DNA from: Burkholderiales bacterium
GTDB lineage: Bacteria > Pseudomonadota > Gammaproteobacteria > Burkholderiales > Burkholderiaceae_C
NCBI GenBank assembly: GCA_016213205.1
Contig: JACRAZ010000069.1
Span: 19,621 to 83,620, forward strand
Reading direction: 5' to 3'
Length of the DNA: 64,000 bases
Shown here: in pieces, positions 17,156 to 26,654 of the stretch
Numbering within the stretch: position 1 is the first letter of the stretch
Layout: each line of letters starts with the position of its first letter
Translations under genes and position numbers: made by a program
The notes under the pieces: model-generated
Told to the model about the DNA's origin: nothing
The model's database searches: none
Seen by the model: only the letters and a program-made list of their open reading frames with translations

Positions 17156-18352
17156 CTAAGCAGTCCCCCCCGCGGCATGGCGCATGGCACGCCACTGCTG
17201 CCACCACAGGCCCAGGAACAGCAGCACCAGCACCTGGAAGCCCGAGGCCAGGCCGAAGCGCTGGCTCAGCAGGCCGCCCAGCATGGCCCCGGTCAGGCCG
17301 CCGGCGGGCGCCGCCATCGACGACAAGCCCCCCGCATGGCCGCGCCCCAGCTCGCGCATCAGGCGCGCATAGCGGTTCACGCTGCCCAGCTGCTGCAGGC
17401 CCAGCCCCAGGCCCAGCAGCGCGGCACCGGCCCACAGCCACAGCGGCGAGCGCGCGAAGGCCAGCAAGGCCGCGTGCGCCAGCAGCAGGCTCAGGGCCAC
17501 CAGGAAGCGGCGCTCCTCGGGCCAGCGCGCGGTGAGCGCGCCGCCCACAAACAGCGTGGCCACGAACAAGGCCCCCTGCAAGGTGATCAGTGCAGCCGCC
17601 TGCTGCAGGCCCATGCCGAACTGGCGCATGCCCAGCAGCACGATGAACACCGAGAAGTAGGCCAGCGCCATCTGGCCCACCATGTCCATCAGCATGGTCT
17701 GGCGCACCAGCGGCCGCTCGCGCACCATCCCGATCTGGCGCCGCACGCGCTGCCGCAGCGGCGTGGCCTCGTCGCCGCGGCCCGGGGGCGCACCGGCCAG
17801 CACCCGGCTGCCGATCACGAGGGTGGCCAGGAACACCGCCGCCACCAGCAGGAAGGTGGGCGCAAAGCCCAGCAGCCCCAGCAGCAGCGCGCCCAGGCTC
17901 GGGCCGATGAAGTACATGCCCAGCGAGTTGGCGCCGCGGTTCCAGCCCGCCTGCGCCGGCCGCAGGCGTGGCAGCAGGTGCAGGAACTCGGTGTTGGTGG
18001 GCACCAGGCGCAGCGGAATCACCAGCCCCATGCCGGTGACGCACAGGATCAGCTGCCACGGGGCGCTGACCTGCGTGAGCCCGAAGGCATACAGCAGCGC
18101 CGCCGCCAGCGAGCCGATGCGGAACAGCGCCAGGCTGCCGTGCCGCTCGATCAGTGCACCGGTGGGCATGGACAGCAGCAACAGCCCCAGGAACTGCAGG
18201 CCGCCCACCAGGCCGATCTGCCAGGACTGCGCCTGCAACGATGCCGCGTACAGCGGCATCACCACCCGCGTGACCCCGTGTGATGCACCCACCAGCACGT
18301 TCAGCAGCATGAAGCCCCTCAACGGAACCTCATCTCCCCCGGTCGATGCCAT
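17156..18352 (-). CDS. MFS transporter
   Basis: A 398-residue major facilitator protein with about twelve membrane helices and a polar central loop (PPGRGDEATPLRQRVRRQIG, ~195-215). The motif-A region after helix 2 is seen as SMPTGALIERHGS. It is likely a proton-coupled exporter or importer of a small organic compound. I chose the ATG at 18350-18352 (MASTGGDE); a GTG five codons upstream is possible and neither has a clear ribosome site. It is divergent from an IclR regulator, and the gap holds two palindromes, so IclR control is likely. Confidence 0.88.
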   Translation of the reverse strand: MASTGGDEVPLRGFMLLNVLVGASHGVTRVVMPLYAASLQAQSWQIGLVGGLQFLGLLLLSMPTGALIERHGSLALFRIGSLAAALLYAFGLTQVSAPWQLILCVTGMGLVIPLRLVPTNTEFLHLLPRLRPAQAGWNRGANSLGMYFIGPSLGALLLGLLGFAPTFLLVAAVFLATLVIGSRVLAGAPPGRGDEATPLRQRVRRQIGMVRERPLVRQTMLMDMVGQMALAYFSVFIVLLGMRQFGMGLQQAAALITLQGALFVATLFVGGALTARWPEERRFLVALSLLLAHAALLAFARSPLWLWAGAALLGLGLGLQQLGSVNRYARLMRELGRGHAGGLSSMAAPAGGLTGAMLGGLLSQRFGLASGFQVLVLLFLGLWWQQWRAMRHAAGGTA

Positions 18353-18430
18353 GTTATTCTTTTGCACTGCAGTACATGATTCTATTTCTATGAATCAATT
18401 CTTTCGCCCGCACCATGGGCTGTCAATGCC
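18353..18430. promoter_or_regulatory. AT-rich divergent promoter region with two palindromes (MFS / IclR)
   Basis: This short gap is markedly AT-rich against its surroundings. It holds ACTGCAGT (18366-18373), a perfect 8-bp palindrome, and TGATTC-N9-GAATCA (18377-18397), an inverted repeat with 6-bp arms and spacer TATTTCTAT. IclR proteins commonly bind short palindromes in divergent promoters, so one or both are candidate sites. TTGCAC at 18363-18368 is a possible -35 for the IclR gene, without a convincing -10. Confidence 0.5.
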
Positions 18431-19348
18431 ATGGCTGCCGTGAACGACACGCGGCCGGGCGCCGCCAGCAGCACCCCCGCCACCCCTGCGCCATCTGCCG
18501 CGGGCCGCGGTCTCAACGGGGGTTCCCATGGCCACAAGGGCAAGGGCTCGATGGCCCCGCGCGGCGCACGCCGCCCGCCCAAGCCGAAGGAAGACCGCCA
18601 CTTCGTCACCGCGCTCGCACGCGGGCTGCAGGTGCTGGCCTGCTTCCAGACGCGTGACCGCAGCCTGGGCAACCTGGAAATCGCCGAGCGCTGCGGCCTG
18701 CCCAAGTCCACCATCTCGCGGCTCACCGCCACGCTGACCAAGCTGTCCTACCTCGACCAGATCGAGGACACCGGCAAGTACCGGCTCGGCAGCGCCACGC
18801 TGGCGCTGGGCAGCACCATGCTGGCGCGCCTGGACGTGCGCCAGGTCGCGCGGCCGCTGATGCAGCGCCTGGCCACGCAGACCCGCAGCAGCGTCTCGCT
18901 GGGCACCCGCGACCGGGGCTCGATGATCTACATCGAGAACTGCCGCGGCAGCGCGCCGATCACCCTGAGCCTGGATGTCGGCTCGCGCGTGCCACTGGTG
19001 AAATCGGCGCTCGGCCGGGCCTGGCTCACGGCCGTGTCCGACACCGAGCGCAACGCGGTGATGGAGATCGCCGCGTTGCGCAACCCGGACACCTGGCCAG
19101 CGGTGCGTCGCGGCATCGAGCAGGCGCTGGAGGACCAGCGCACGCTGGGCGTCACCTGCTCCTTCGGCGACTGGCAGCCCGATGTCAACGGCATAGCCTG
19201 CGCATTGCGGCCGGGCCGTGGCCTGCCCCCCATGGCCGTCAGCTGCGGTGGCCCGGCCTCCAGCCTCTCGAAGGACTACCTGCTGAACGAGGCGCGCCCG
19301 CTGCTGATCGAGATCGTGGCCGAGATCGAAGCCACGCTCACCCGCTGA
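18431..19348 (+). CDS. IclR-family transcriptional regulator
   Basis: A 305-residue protein. An unstructured ~55-residue Gly/Pro/Ala-rich tail precedes the winged HTH (ALARGLQVLACF, NLEIAERCGLPKSTISRL, then a wing TGKYRLG). The IclR effector domain follows (ATQTRSSVSLGTRDRG, PLVKSALGRAW, CSFGDWQPDVNGIACAL). IclR proteins regulate adjacent catabolic genes in response to a pathway metabolite. A later start at 18551 (MAPRGARRPP, with AAGGGCAAGGG before it) would remove most of the tail and is a realistic alternative. The IclR gene probably controls the divergent MFS gene and perhaps the two genes downstream. Confidence 0.92.
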   Translation: MAAVNDTRPGAASSTPATPAPSAAGRGLNGGSHGHKGKGSMAPRGARRPPKPKEDRHFVTALARGLQVLACFQTRDRSLGNLEIAERCGLPKSTISRLTATLTKLSYLDQIEDTGKYRLGSATLALGSTMLARLDVRQVARPLMQRLATQTRSSVSLGTRDRGSMIYIENCRGSAPITLSLDVGSRVPLVKSALGRAWLTAVSDTERNAVMEIAALRNPDTWPAVRRGIEQALEDQRTLGVTCSFGDWQPDVNGIACALRPGRGLPPMAVSCGGPASSLSKDYLLNEARPLLIEIVAEIEATLTR

Positions 19349-19385
19349 CGCCACGGCCGCCGCCCCTCCACCGCACCACGACCCC

Positions 19386-19922
19386 ATGGCCCGCATCCCC
19401 TACTTCAACATGGCGCAGGCCCCCGCGGCCTACACCGACCTGCTGCACGCCCGCCACCCGCTGAACCTGTACCGCATGCTGCCGCATGCCGGGCCGGCGG
19501 CGGTGGGCTTCCTCAAGCTCGGCGGCGCGCTGCTGCGCGAGAGCACGCTCGACGCGAAGCTGCGCGAGATCGCCATCCTGCGTGTGGGCCTGATCAGCCA
19601 GGCCGGCTACGAGGTGCACCAGCACCGGCGCGTCGCACGCCAGGTGGGCCTGGCCGACGACAAGGTGGCCGCACTCGAGATCGGTGCCGACACCTCGGCG
19701 CTGGATGCGCGCGAACGCCTGGTGCTCGAGTTCACCGACACGCTGGTGCACCACGTGAAGGCGCCCGATGTGCTGTTCGCCCGCATGCAGGCGCAGTTCA
19801 GCGAGCGCGAGATCGCCGAGCTGGTGCTCACCATCGGCTTCTACATGATGGTCAGCCGCTTCCTCGAGAATTTCGAGGTCGACATCGAGCCGCCGGGCAC
19901 GATTCCCGACACACGCGCCTGA
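19386..19922 (+). CDS. Carboxymuconolactone decarboxylase-family protein
   Basis: A 178-residue protein of the CMD/AhpD-like fold. The core is [20 protein letters not shown] followed by [10 protein letters not shown] at ~60-90. The CxxC pair of true AhpD peroxidases is absent (A-G-Y-E replaces it), but the EVHQHRR acid/histidine segment of the CMD-type branch is present. Members act in aromatic or lactone catabolism or are uncharacterised. The gene is 37 bp after the IclR gene and 19 bp before a short-chain dehydrogenase, so it is probably part of a small catabolic operon. Confidence 0.85.
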   Translation: MARIPYFNMAQAPAAYTDLLHARHPLNLYRMLPHAGPAAVGFLKLGGALLRESTLDAKLREIAILRVGLISQAGYEVHQHRRVARQVGLADDKVAALEIGADTSALDARERLVLEFTDTLVHHVKAPDVLFARMQAQFSEREIAELVLTIGFYMMVSRFLENFEVDIEPPGTIPDTRA

Positions 19923-19941
19923 TCACCCAACGGAGCACTGC

Positions 19942-20745
19942 ATGGACATCCGAAACAAGGTCGTCGTCGTCACCGGTGGCGCGCAAGGCATCGGCCGCGC
20001 GTTGTGCCTGCGCTTCGCCCAGGCCGGCGCCCGCGCCGTGGTGGTGGCCGACCTGGACCAGGCCGCCTGCGAGGCCGTGGCGTCCGAACTGAGCGGCCCC
20101 ACCACCGGCCTCGGCGTGAAGACCGATGTGTCGAAGGAAGCCGAGATCCAGCAGCTCGTGCAGCGCGCCACCGAACGCTTCGGCCAGGTGGACGTGTTCT
20201 GCTCCAACGCCGGCATCATCCTGCGCGGCGGCATGGACGCCACGCCCGAGCAATGGCAGCGCATCCACGAGATCAACGTGATGGCCCATGTCTGGGCCGC
20301 GCGCGCGGTGCTGCCGCAGATGCTGGCGCGTGGCGAGGGCTACCTGGTCAACACCGCCTCGGCCGCCGGCCTGCTGGCGCAGGTGGATTCGGCGATGTAC
20401 ACCGTGACCAAGCATGCCGCGGTGGCCTTCGCCGAATGGCTGTCCATCACCTATGGCGACAAGGGCATCCGTGTCAGCTGCCTGTGCCCGCAGGGCGTTC
20501 GCACCGAGATGCTGCTGGGCAAGGGTGGCAACCGCCAGAGCTTCCTGTCGGCCGGCTCGGTCTCGCCCGAGCAGGTGGCCGACGACGTGCTCAAGGCCAT
20601 GCACGACGAGAAGTTCCTGATCCTGCCCCACCCCGAGGTGCTGACCTACCTGCAGCGCAAGGCGGCCGATGTGGAGCGCTGGATCCGCGGCATGCGCCGC
20701 GTGCGCGACCAGGCGGAGCAGATGCGCGCTCAGGAAGGCCGTTAG
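19942..20745 (+). CDS. Short-chain dehydrogenase/reductase
   Basis: A 267-residue SDR. The cofactor motif is [19 protein letters not shown] (~10-28), with D in VVADLDQA favouring NAD(H). The NAG motif is CSNAGI, and the active site has Y-x-x-x-K (MYTVTKHA, ~153-160) with the serine at NTASAAGLL. Beyond the usual end the protein adds a helical tail ([20 protein letters not shown]). It likely oxidises or reduces an alcohol or carbonyl group in the same pathway as the carboxymuconolactone-type protein upstream. CGGAGC lies before the ATG. Confidence 0.92.
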   Translation: MDIRNKVVVVTGGAQGIGRALCLRFAQAGARAVVVADLDQAACEAVASELSGPTTGLGVKTDVSKEAEIQQLVQRATERFGQVDVFCSNAGIILRGGMDATPEQWQRIHEINVMAHVWAARAVLPQMLARGEGYLVNTASAAGLLAQVDSAMYTVTKHAAVAFAEWLSITYGDKGIRVSCLCPQGVRTEMLLGKGGNRQSFLSAGSVSPEQVADDVLKAMHDEKFLILPHPEVLTYLQRKAADVERWIRGMRRVRDQAEQMRAQEGR

Positions 20746-20845
20746 GCCCGCACCACTGCACCGACCTGCCGACGATGGTGCAGCTGGACGGCCGCTGGCA
20801 GATCCTGCCGAGGGGCTTTCATCACGAACCGGCCTGAGCGACCCA

Positions 20846-20933
20846 GGCGTTTCAACTGTCCGGGCCAACTGTGCCCCCAACGGCCTGACGGGCGGCCCTA
20901 GATTCCGCCCGTCGTACCGTTGGGAGAGCCATC
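20846..20933 (+). promoter_or_regulatory. Leader region of the chemoreceptor gene: direct repeat and hairpin
   Basis: CAACTGT occurs twice (20853-20859 and 20866-20872) at 13-bp spacing, and GACGGGCGG (20887-20895) pairs with CCGCCCGTC (20905-20913), a 9-bp stem in the probable 5' leader. TTGGGAGAGCC precedes the ATG. A CAACTGT also begins the inverted repeat at 23997-24020 upstream of mvaA. Whether the shared heptamer is meaningful is uncertain. Confidence 0.3.
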
Positions 20934-22493
20934 ATGGGCCATGCCGTTCACAACCTCGCCCTGAGGCACAAGCTCGCGATCCCGCCACTGGCCTGCCTGC
21001 TGATGCTGGCGCTGGTGGGGTCCACCGCGCTGTGGGGTTTTGCGCGCCTCGCGCACACGCTGGAGCTGCTGAACGCGCAGCGGCTGCCGAGCTACACGTT
21101 CTCGTCGAGCCTCGAATCGAAGCTGCGTGACCTGAACGGGTTGATGAACCAGTCGATCGCGCTGGCCGCCGTGGGCTATGGCGACGAAGACGTGGCCAAG
21201 GTCGACCACGCGCAGCAGGCGCTTGCGGCCCGCATCGACAGCATGATCCAGGAGCGCCTGGCGCAGTCGGCTGCCGGCAACGCCGAGCACCAGGACCTGC
21301 AGGCGCTGCAGGCGTCGTTCGGCACCTACCGGCAACGCCTGCGCGAGGCCTTGCAGATGAAGCAGACCGCGCTCGTCAGCGCCGCCACGTTCCTGGCGGC
21401 GGCACAGACCGAATACACGCAGCTGCTCGAACGCATCTCGGCCAGCAGCCAGCGCCAGCTTGATGCCGCGGGGGCCGACGTGGCCGCGGCGCGCGGCGTG
21501 GCGCAGGATGCGCGCTCGCTGATCGCGCTGGTGGCGCTGGCCGCGGTGGGGGTGGCGGTGGCAGCCATCGTGTGGGTGGCGGCCGGCCTGCTCAAGCGCG
21601 TGCGCACGCTCTCGCAGGCCATGCACCGGCTGGCCACCGGCGACCTCACCGCGCCGGTGCCGGTGCAGGGCGGCGATGAGATCGGCCGCCTGATGGCGGA
21701 CGTGGAATCGGTGCGGCGCCAGCTCGCCGCCTCGCTGGGCCTGGTGCACGCCACCACCGAATCGCTGCGCGTGGCCGCGACGCAGATCGCCGCCGGCAAT
21801 GCCGACCTGGGTGGCCGCACCGAGGCCACCTCCGGCTCGCTGGAGCAGACGGCCTCCTCGCTGCACCAGCTCACCACCACGGTGGACCAGAACGTGTCGA
21901 TCGCCGAGGCCGCGGCCGGCAACTCGAACCAGGCCGCGTGCTACGCCACCCGCAGCGGCGAGCTGATGGGCCAGGTGGTGAGCATGATCACCGAGGTCAG
22001 CAGCGCCAGCCGGCGCATTGCCGAGGTCATCGGCATCATCGACCGCATCGCCGCGCAGACCAACATCCTGGCGCTCAATGCCTCGGTGGAATCGGCCCGC
22101 GCGGGTGAGCACGGCCGTGGCTTCGCGGTGGTGGCAGCCGAGGTGCGATCGCTGGCCACCCAGAGCCGCAGCGCGGCGCAGGAAATCGCCACGCTGGTGC
22201 GCAGCACCGACCAGCGCGTGCAGGCCGGCCGCCAGCTGGTGGTGGATGCGGGCAGCTCGATCGACGCACTCGTCACCCGCGTGGGCGACGTGGCGCGGCT
22301 GGTCACCTCCATCCTCGACGCCGCGGTGGCGCAAAGCGGGGAGATCTCGCGCATCAACCAGTCGCTGGCCGCGGTGGACCACAGCACGCAGCAGAACGCG
22401 GCATTGGCCGAGGAAACCAGCGCCGCCGCCGAGAGCCTGCGCGTGCACGCCGACACGCTGGCCCACACGGTGAACCGCTTCAAGCTGGGCTAG
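20934..22493 (+). CDS. Methyl-accepting chemotaxis protein
   Basis: A 519-residue chemoreceptor. The first membrane segment is near residues 17-38 ([20 protein letters not shown]), then a ~150-residue periplasmic helical-bundle input, TM2 ([20 protein letters not shown], ~198-218), a HAMP domain ([20 protein letters not shown]) and a cytoplasmic signalling hairpin. The kinase-control tip reads [20 protein letters not shown] followed by [20 protein letters not shown]. It relays a periplasmic ligand signal to CheA/CheW. The ligand is unknown, and no che genes are in the window. The tip has the less common NASVES instead of NAAVEA. Confidence 0.93.
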   Translation: MGHAVHNLALRHKLAIPPLACLLMLALVGSTALWGFARLAHTLELLNAQRLPSYTFSSSLESKLRDLNGLMNQSIALAAVGYGDEDVAKVDHAQQALAARIDSMIQERLAQSAAGNAEHQDLQALQASFGTYRQRLREALQMKQTALVSAATFLAAAQTEYTQLLERISASSQRQLDAAGADVAAARGVAQDARSLIALVALAAVGVAVAAIVWVAAGLLKRVRTLSQAMHRLATGDLTAPVPVQGGDEIGRLMADVESVRRQLAASLGLVHATTESLRVAATQIAAGNADLGGRTEATSGSLEQTASSLHQLTTTVDQNVSIAEAAAGNSNQAACYATRSGELMGQVVSMITEVSSASRRIAEVIGIIDRIAAQTNILALNASVESARAGEHGRGFAVVAAEVRSLATQSRSAAQEIATLVRSTDQRVQAGRQLVVDAGSSIDALVTRVGDVARLVTSILDAAVAQSGEISRINQSLAAVDHSTQQNAALAEETSAAAESLRVHADTLAHTVNRFKLG

Positions 22494-22514
22494 CGCACCA
22501 CGTGTGCGGCCGTC

Positions 22515-23912
22515 TCAGCGGCGGGCCGCGCGCTTGCGCAGCAGCGGCGTCATCGCCCGCGCAAAGCGCGGGTCGATCACCGCGCCCACGTTGTAGCGCG
22601 ACCACTGCGAGACCTCCGCCGGATCGACGCAGAAGTTGCGGCCCGGCGCGAGCACGATCTTCTGCGGCAGCAGGGCCTGGGCGAGTTCCATCGAATCGGC
22701 CACGCCCGGCAAGGCGCCCCACAGGTACAGCGACTGATGCGGCTTCGCGAACAGCTCCGCCCCCATGCCCTCCAGCAGGCGCGTGGCACGTTCGGTGGCG
22801 TCGGCCAGGCGTTCGCGCAGCCGCGTCAGGTAGCGCTGGTAGTGGCCCTCGCTCAGGATCACGTCCACCGTGCGCTCGCAGTATTCCGAGCTGCTCACGT
22901 TGACCAGCATCTTCAGGTCCGCCAGGTCGCTGGCCAGATCAGGGCTGCAGGCAAAGAAGCCCACCCGCAGCGCGGCCGAGAACGATTTCGAGAAGCTGCC
23001 GATGTAGATGGTGCGGCTCAGTTGGTCCAGCGCCGCCAGCCGTGGCGCGCTGGTGGGCTTGAAGTCGGCCAGCGGGTCGTTCTCGACGATCAGCAGGTTG
23101 TGACGCTCGGCCAGTTGCAGCACCCGGAAGGCCTTGGCAGACGACAGGTCCGAGCCCGTGGGGTTGTGGCCCACCGACTGGGTGAAGAACAGGTGCGGCC
23201 GGTGCACCGCGAGCAGTTGCTCCAGCGCCTCCAGGTCCGGCCCGTCGGCCTGGCGCGGCACGCCCACGATGCGCGCGCCGGCCAGCCGCAGCTTGCCGAA
23301 CAGCGGGTAGTAGCCGGGGTCGTCCACCAGCACCACCGCGCCGGCCGGCACGAAGTAGCGCAGCACGATGTCCATGGCCTGGTTGGCGCCTTGCGTCAGC
23401 ACGATCTGCCGCGGCTCGGCGCCGATGCCGAAATCGGCCAGCTTGCGCACCAGGTGCTGGCGCAGCGGCGCGTAGCCGAAGCGGGTGCCGTAGCGGAACA
23501 GCGCGCCCAGCCCCGTGCGCACCACCTTGTGGTGGTACTTGTCCAGCCGCGCCTCGGCCAGCCAGTCCACCGGCGGGAAACCATCGCCCACGCGCAGCTC
23601 GTCGGGCTGGGATTTCAGCTGCTCGCGCAGCAGCCACACGATGTCCATCGCCCGGCCCAGCGAGCCGGCCTCGTCGTCGCCGGCATGGCGGCGCGGCAAC
23701 TCACGCACGTAGTAGCCCGAGCCGCGGCGCGGCTCGACCAGCTCGCGCGAGACCAGCAGCTCGAAGGCCGCCACCACGGTGTTCTTGCCGTAGCCGTGCA
23801 GCCTGGCCAGCACGCGCAGCGAGGGCAGCTTGTCGCCGGGGCGGAAGGCGCCATCGCGGATCTGACGCTCAAGGGACGCGGCCAGCGTGTTGGCGATCGA
23901 GGTTCTTTGCAT
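22515..23912 (-). CDS. MocR-type (GntR/aminotransferase) transcriptional regulator
   Basis: A 465-residue regulator. An N-terminal GntR winged HTH ([20 protein letters not shown], then [16 protein letters not shown], ~10-75) joins a fold-type I aminotransferase domain with the PLP lysine in [16 protein letters not shown] near residue 300. MocR proteins bind PLP or an amino-acid adduct and regulate a neighbouring operon. It is divergent from the mevalonate operon with a CTGTACC-N10-GGTACAG repeat between, so it is the likely controller of that operon. I chose ATG 23912 (MQRTSIAN); a start 28 codons upstream is open but adds an atypical tail. Confidence 0.92.
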   Translation of the reverse strand: MQRTSIANTLAASLERQIRDGAFRPGDKLPSLRVLARLHGYGKNTVVAAFELLVSRELVEPRRGSGYYVRELPRRHAGDDEAGSLGRAMDIVWLLREQLKSQPDELRVGDGFPPVDWLAEARLDKYHHKVVRTGLGALFRYGTRFGYAPLRQHLVRKLADFGIGAEPRQIVLTQGANQAMDIVLRYFVPAGAVVLVDDPGYYPLFGKLRLAGARIVGVPRQADGPDLEALEQLLAVHRPHLFFTQSVGHNPTGSDLSSAKAFRVLQLAERHNLLIVENDPLADFKPTSAPRLAALDQLSRTIYIGSFSKSFSAALRVGFFACSPDLASDLADLKMLVNVSSSEYCERTVDVILSEGHYQRYLTRLRERLADATERATRLLEGMGAELFAKPHQSLYLWGALPGVADSMELAQALLPQKIVLAPGRNFCVDPAEVSQWSRYNVGAVIDPRFARAMTPLLRKRAARR

Positions 23913-23996
23913 CGTCGTCGGGCCTGTGAAGGCGGAGGCCTCACTGTGCCTCGAAGGGGCACAGCACGCAGACAGCAGGCGCACTGTCGCCGCCAA

Positions 23997-24020
23997 CTGT
24001 ACCTGCCTGAACGGGTACAG
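23997..24020. promoter_or_regulatory. Inverted repeat in the mvaA / MocR divergent promoter
   Basis: CTGTACC-N10-GGTACAG is a perfect inverted repeat with 7-bp arms. It lies 52 bp upstream of the mvaA start and 85 bp from the MocR start, so it can serve both promoters. CCTAAAGT just after it (from 24024) is a possible -10 for mvaA. The position suggests that MocR binds here; this is inferred. Confidence 0.6.
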
Positions 24021-24072
24021 CTTTCCTAAAGTGGGTGCGACGGATCAACCACCCCAGGACACCCTCTTCACC

Positions 24073-25359
24073 ATGGTCGCGGACTCCCGACTCCCCCACT
24101 TCCGAGCGCTGGACCCGGCCCAGCGCATCGACGCCCTCGCCCGCATCGCTGCACTGGACGAGGCCGACACCGCGCTGCTGCGACAGCCCGGCGCGCTGCC
24201 GGTGGCCACCGCCAACGGCATGGTCGAGAACGTGATCGGCACCTTCGAGCTGCCGCTGGCGGTGGCCGGCAACTTCCGCGTCAACGGCCGCGACGTGCTG
24301 GTGCCGATGGTGGTGGAAGAGCCCAGCGTGGTGGCCGCCGCCTCCTACATGGCCAAGATCGCCCGCGAATGCGGCGGCTTCCGCACCAGCAGCACCGGAC
24401 CGCTGATGCGCGCCCAGGTGCAGGTGCTGGACGTGGCCGACCCCTACGGCGCGCGCCATGCGCTGCTGGCCGCGCGCGACGAGATCATTGCGCTGGCCAA
24501 CAGCCGCGACCATGTGCTGGTGGGCCTGGGCGGCGGCTGCCGCGACATCGAGGTGCATGTGTTCCCCGACACGCCGCGCGGCGCGATGCTGGTGCTGCAC
24601 CTGATCGTGGACGTGCGCGACGCGATGGGCGCCAACACCGTGAACACCATGGCCGAGGCCGTGGCCAGCCGCGTGGAGACGCTCACCCACGGCACGGTGC
24701 GGCTGCGCATCCTGTCGAACCTGGCTGACCTGCGGCTGGCGCGTGCCAGCGTGCGGGTGCCCGCCGAGGCGCTGGCCACGCGGGAGTTTGCCGGCGAGCG
24801 CGTGGTCGAAGGCGTGATCGACGCCGCCACCTTCGCCGCGGTGGACCCCTACCGCGCCGCCACGCACAACAAGGGCATCATGAACGGCATCGACCCCGTC
24901 ATCGTGGCCACCGGCAACGACTGGCGCGCGGTGGAAGCCGGCGCCCATGCCTACGCCTGCCGCGGCGGGCGCTACACCTCGCTCACCCACTGGGAGCGCG
25001 ACCATGCCGGCGCGCTGGTGGGCAGCATCGAGCTGCCGCTGCCGGTGGGCCTGGTGGGCGGCGCCACGCGCACCCATCCGCTGGCCCGGCTGGCGCTGAA
25101 GATCCTGGGCGTGAAGACGGCGCAGGAGCTGGCCGAGATCACCGTGGCCGTGGGCCTGGCGCAGAACATGGCCGCGCTGCGCGCGCTGGCCACCGAGGGC
25201 ATCCAGCGCGGCCACATGGCCCTGCATGCCCGCAACATCGCGCTGGTGGCCGGCGCCACCGGCGCCGAGATCGACTGGGTGGCGCGCCGCCTGGTCGAGG
25301 CGGGGGACGTGCGGGCCGACCGCGCCGTCTCGCTGCTGGCCGAATGCCGCACGAACTGA
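24073..25359 (+). CDS. mvaA: Hydroxymethylglutaryl-CoA reductase, degradative (class II)
   Basis: A 428-residue protein, the length of the class II enzyme of Pseudomonas mevalonii. The four catalytic residues known for that enzyme fall on the same numbers when counted here: E83 (VVEEPSVV), K267 (HNKGIMNG), D283 (GNDWR) and H381 (RGHMALH). The nucleotide/substrate motif [16 protein letters not shown] is intact. In P. mevalonii the enzyme uses NAD+ to oxidise mevalonate plus CoA to HMG-CoA. Its place at the head of an operon with an importer and HMG-CoA lyase supports the catabolic direction. ATG 24073 is chosen because the 428-residue product matches the family; longer in-frame starts would run over the operator candidate. 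Confidence 0.95.
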   Translation: MVADSRLPHFRALDPAQRIDALARIAALDEADTALLRQPGALPVATANGMVENVIGTFELPLAVAGNFRVNGRDVLVPMVVEEPSVVAAASYMAKIARECGGFRTSSTGPLMRAQVQVLDVADPYGARHALLAARDEIIALANSRDHVLVGLGGGCRDIEVHVFPDTPRGAMLVLHLIVDVRDAMGANTVNTMAEAVASRVETLTHGTVRLRILSNLADLRLARASVRVPAEALATREFAGERVVEGVIDAATFAAVDPYRAATHNKGIMNGIDPVIVATGNDWRAVEAGAHAYACRGGRYTSLTHWERDHAGALVGSIELPLPVGLVGGATRTHPLARLALKILGVKTAQELAEITVAVGLAQNMAALRALATEGIQRGHMALHARNIALVAGATGAEIDWVARRLVEAGDVRADRAVSLLAECRTN

Positions 25360-25404
25360 GCGGCCATCCCATCCCCCACAAGACCGATCCCATTGGAGAC
25401 AACC

Positions 25405-26613
25405 ATGACCCACCTTGCCCGCCGCACCCTGCTGGCCACCGCCGCGCTCGCCGCACTGGCCACCTTGGCCACCACGCCGGCCCGCGCGGCCGACGACATC
25501 AAAGTCGGCTTCAACGCCGACCAGTCCGGCACTGGCGCCGCCGAGCTGGGCGTGGCCGCGCGCCACGGTTTCGAGCTGGCCATCGAGGACATCAACAAGG
25601 CCGGCGGCCTGCTGGGCCGCAAGCTGGTGGGCCTGGTGCGCGACGACACCGGCCAGCCGCCGAAATCGATCCAGAACATGACCGAGCTGATCGACAGCGA
25701 GAAGGTGGCCGCCGTCATCGGCCCCACCAACTCGGGCAACGCGCTGGCCTGGCTGCACATCCCGCAGCAGAAGATGGTGCCGGTGATCGTGCCGGTGGCC
25801 ACCGCCACCGGCATCACCAAGCGCTACGAGGCCGAGGCCCAGAACTACATCTTCCGCGTCTCGATGGTCGACCGTGAACAGGTGGCCCTGCTGCTGGCCT
25901 ATGCGGTGAAGGCCTCCAAGGGCAAGAAGATCGCCTTCATCACCGATTCCACCGGCTTCGGCCAGCAGGGCCTGAAGGACCTGAACGAGGTGCTCGCGAT
26001 GCACGGCCTGAAGCCGGTGGCCACCGAGAAGTTCGGCCCCAAGGACACCGACATGACCTCGCAGCTGGCCAAGATCCGCGATGCGGGTGCCGACACGCTG
26101 GTGGTGTACGGCCTGGCCGATGCCAACGCGCAGCTGCTGCGCAGCATGGAGAAGGTGGACTACTTCCCCACCACGCTGGGCACCTGGGGCAACATGAGCA
26201 CGCCGCTGCTCAACATTGCCGGCAAGAAGCTTTCCGAGCACATCATCTTCGCCACCTCCACCGCGGAGGACAGCAGCCCGCGCGCCGCCGCGCTGGCCGC
26301 GCGCGTGCGCGAGCGCTACCCCACGATGGCCACCTTCGTGGCCGCCGCGCAGGCCTACGACTCGGTGCTGCTGCTGGCCAGCGCCATCAAGAAGGCCGGC
26401 GGCACCGAAGGCCCCAAGGTGGCCGCCGCGCTGCAGGACGGGCTGCCCGACACGCAAGGCATCGTCAAGCTCTACAGGAAGCCCTTCTCGAAGGAGAACC
26501 ACGAGGCGCTGGGCGTGAGCGACTTCCATCTCGCACGCTGGAAGGACGGCCGCGTCACCGCGTTCCGCGACGACATCGCCAAGGCCATCGTGGTGGCCGA
26601 CCTGAAGAAGTGA
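25405..26613 (+). CDS. Branched-chain-type ABC transporter substrate-binding protein (first of two)
   Basis: A 402-residue periplasmic binding protein of the LivK/Peripla_BP_6 type with a Sec/Tat-like signal (MTHLARRTLLATAALAALAT, cleaved near ARAAD). Characteristic segments are IKVGFNADQSG, GVAARHGFELAIEDIN, GGLLGRKLVGLVRDD and AVIGPTNSGNALA. It delivers the ligand to the LivH/LivM-type permeases that follow. In this operon the ligand is probably mevalonate or a related hydroxy acid rather than leucine; that is inferred from the flanking mvaA and mvaB. TTGGAGAC lies upstream of ATG 25405. Confidence 0.92.
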   Translation: MTHLARRTLLATAALAALATLATTPARAADDIKVGFNADQSGTGAAELGVAARHGFELAIEDINKAGGLLGRKLVGLVRDDTGQPPKSIQNMTELIDSEKVAAVIGPTNSGNALAWLHIPQQKMVPVIVPVATATGITKRYEAEAQNYIFRVSMVDREQVALLLAYAVKASKGKKIAFITDSTGFGQQGLKDLNEVLAMHGLKPVATEKFGPKDTDMTSQLAKIRDAGADTLVVYGLADANAQLLRSMEKVDYFPTTLGTWGNMSTPLLNIAGKKLSEHIIFATSTAEDSSPRAAALAARVRERYPTMATFVAAAQAYDSVLLLASAIKKAGGTEGPKVAAALQDGLPDTQGIVKLYRKPFSKENHEALGVSDFHLARWKDGRVTAFRDDIAKAIVVADLKK

Positions 26614-26654
26614 GACGGCCGCCGTCTCATGGATGAACAGCACGCCTGAAGACC

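Noticed and set aside
17183..17200. TGGCAC followed by TGCTGC, resembling a sigma-54 promoter
   Set aside because: The spacing and -12 GC element do not fit well, and it lies inside the 3' end of the MFS gene on the wrong side for any gene start.
23941..26643. Minus-strand open frame covering mvaA and the first binding protein
   Set aside because: The plus strand encodes mvaA with all catalytic residues; the antisense product is low-complexity.
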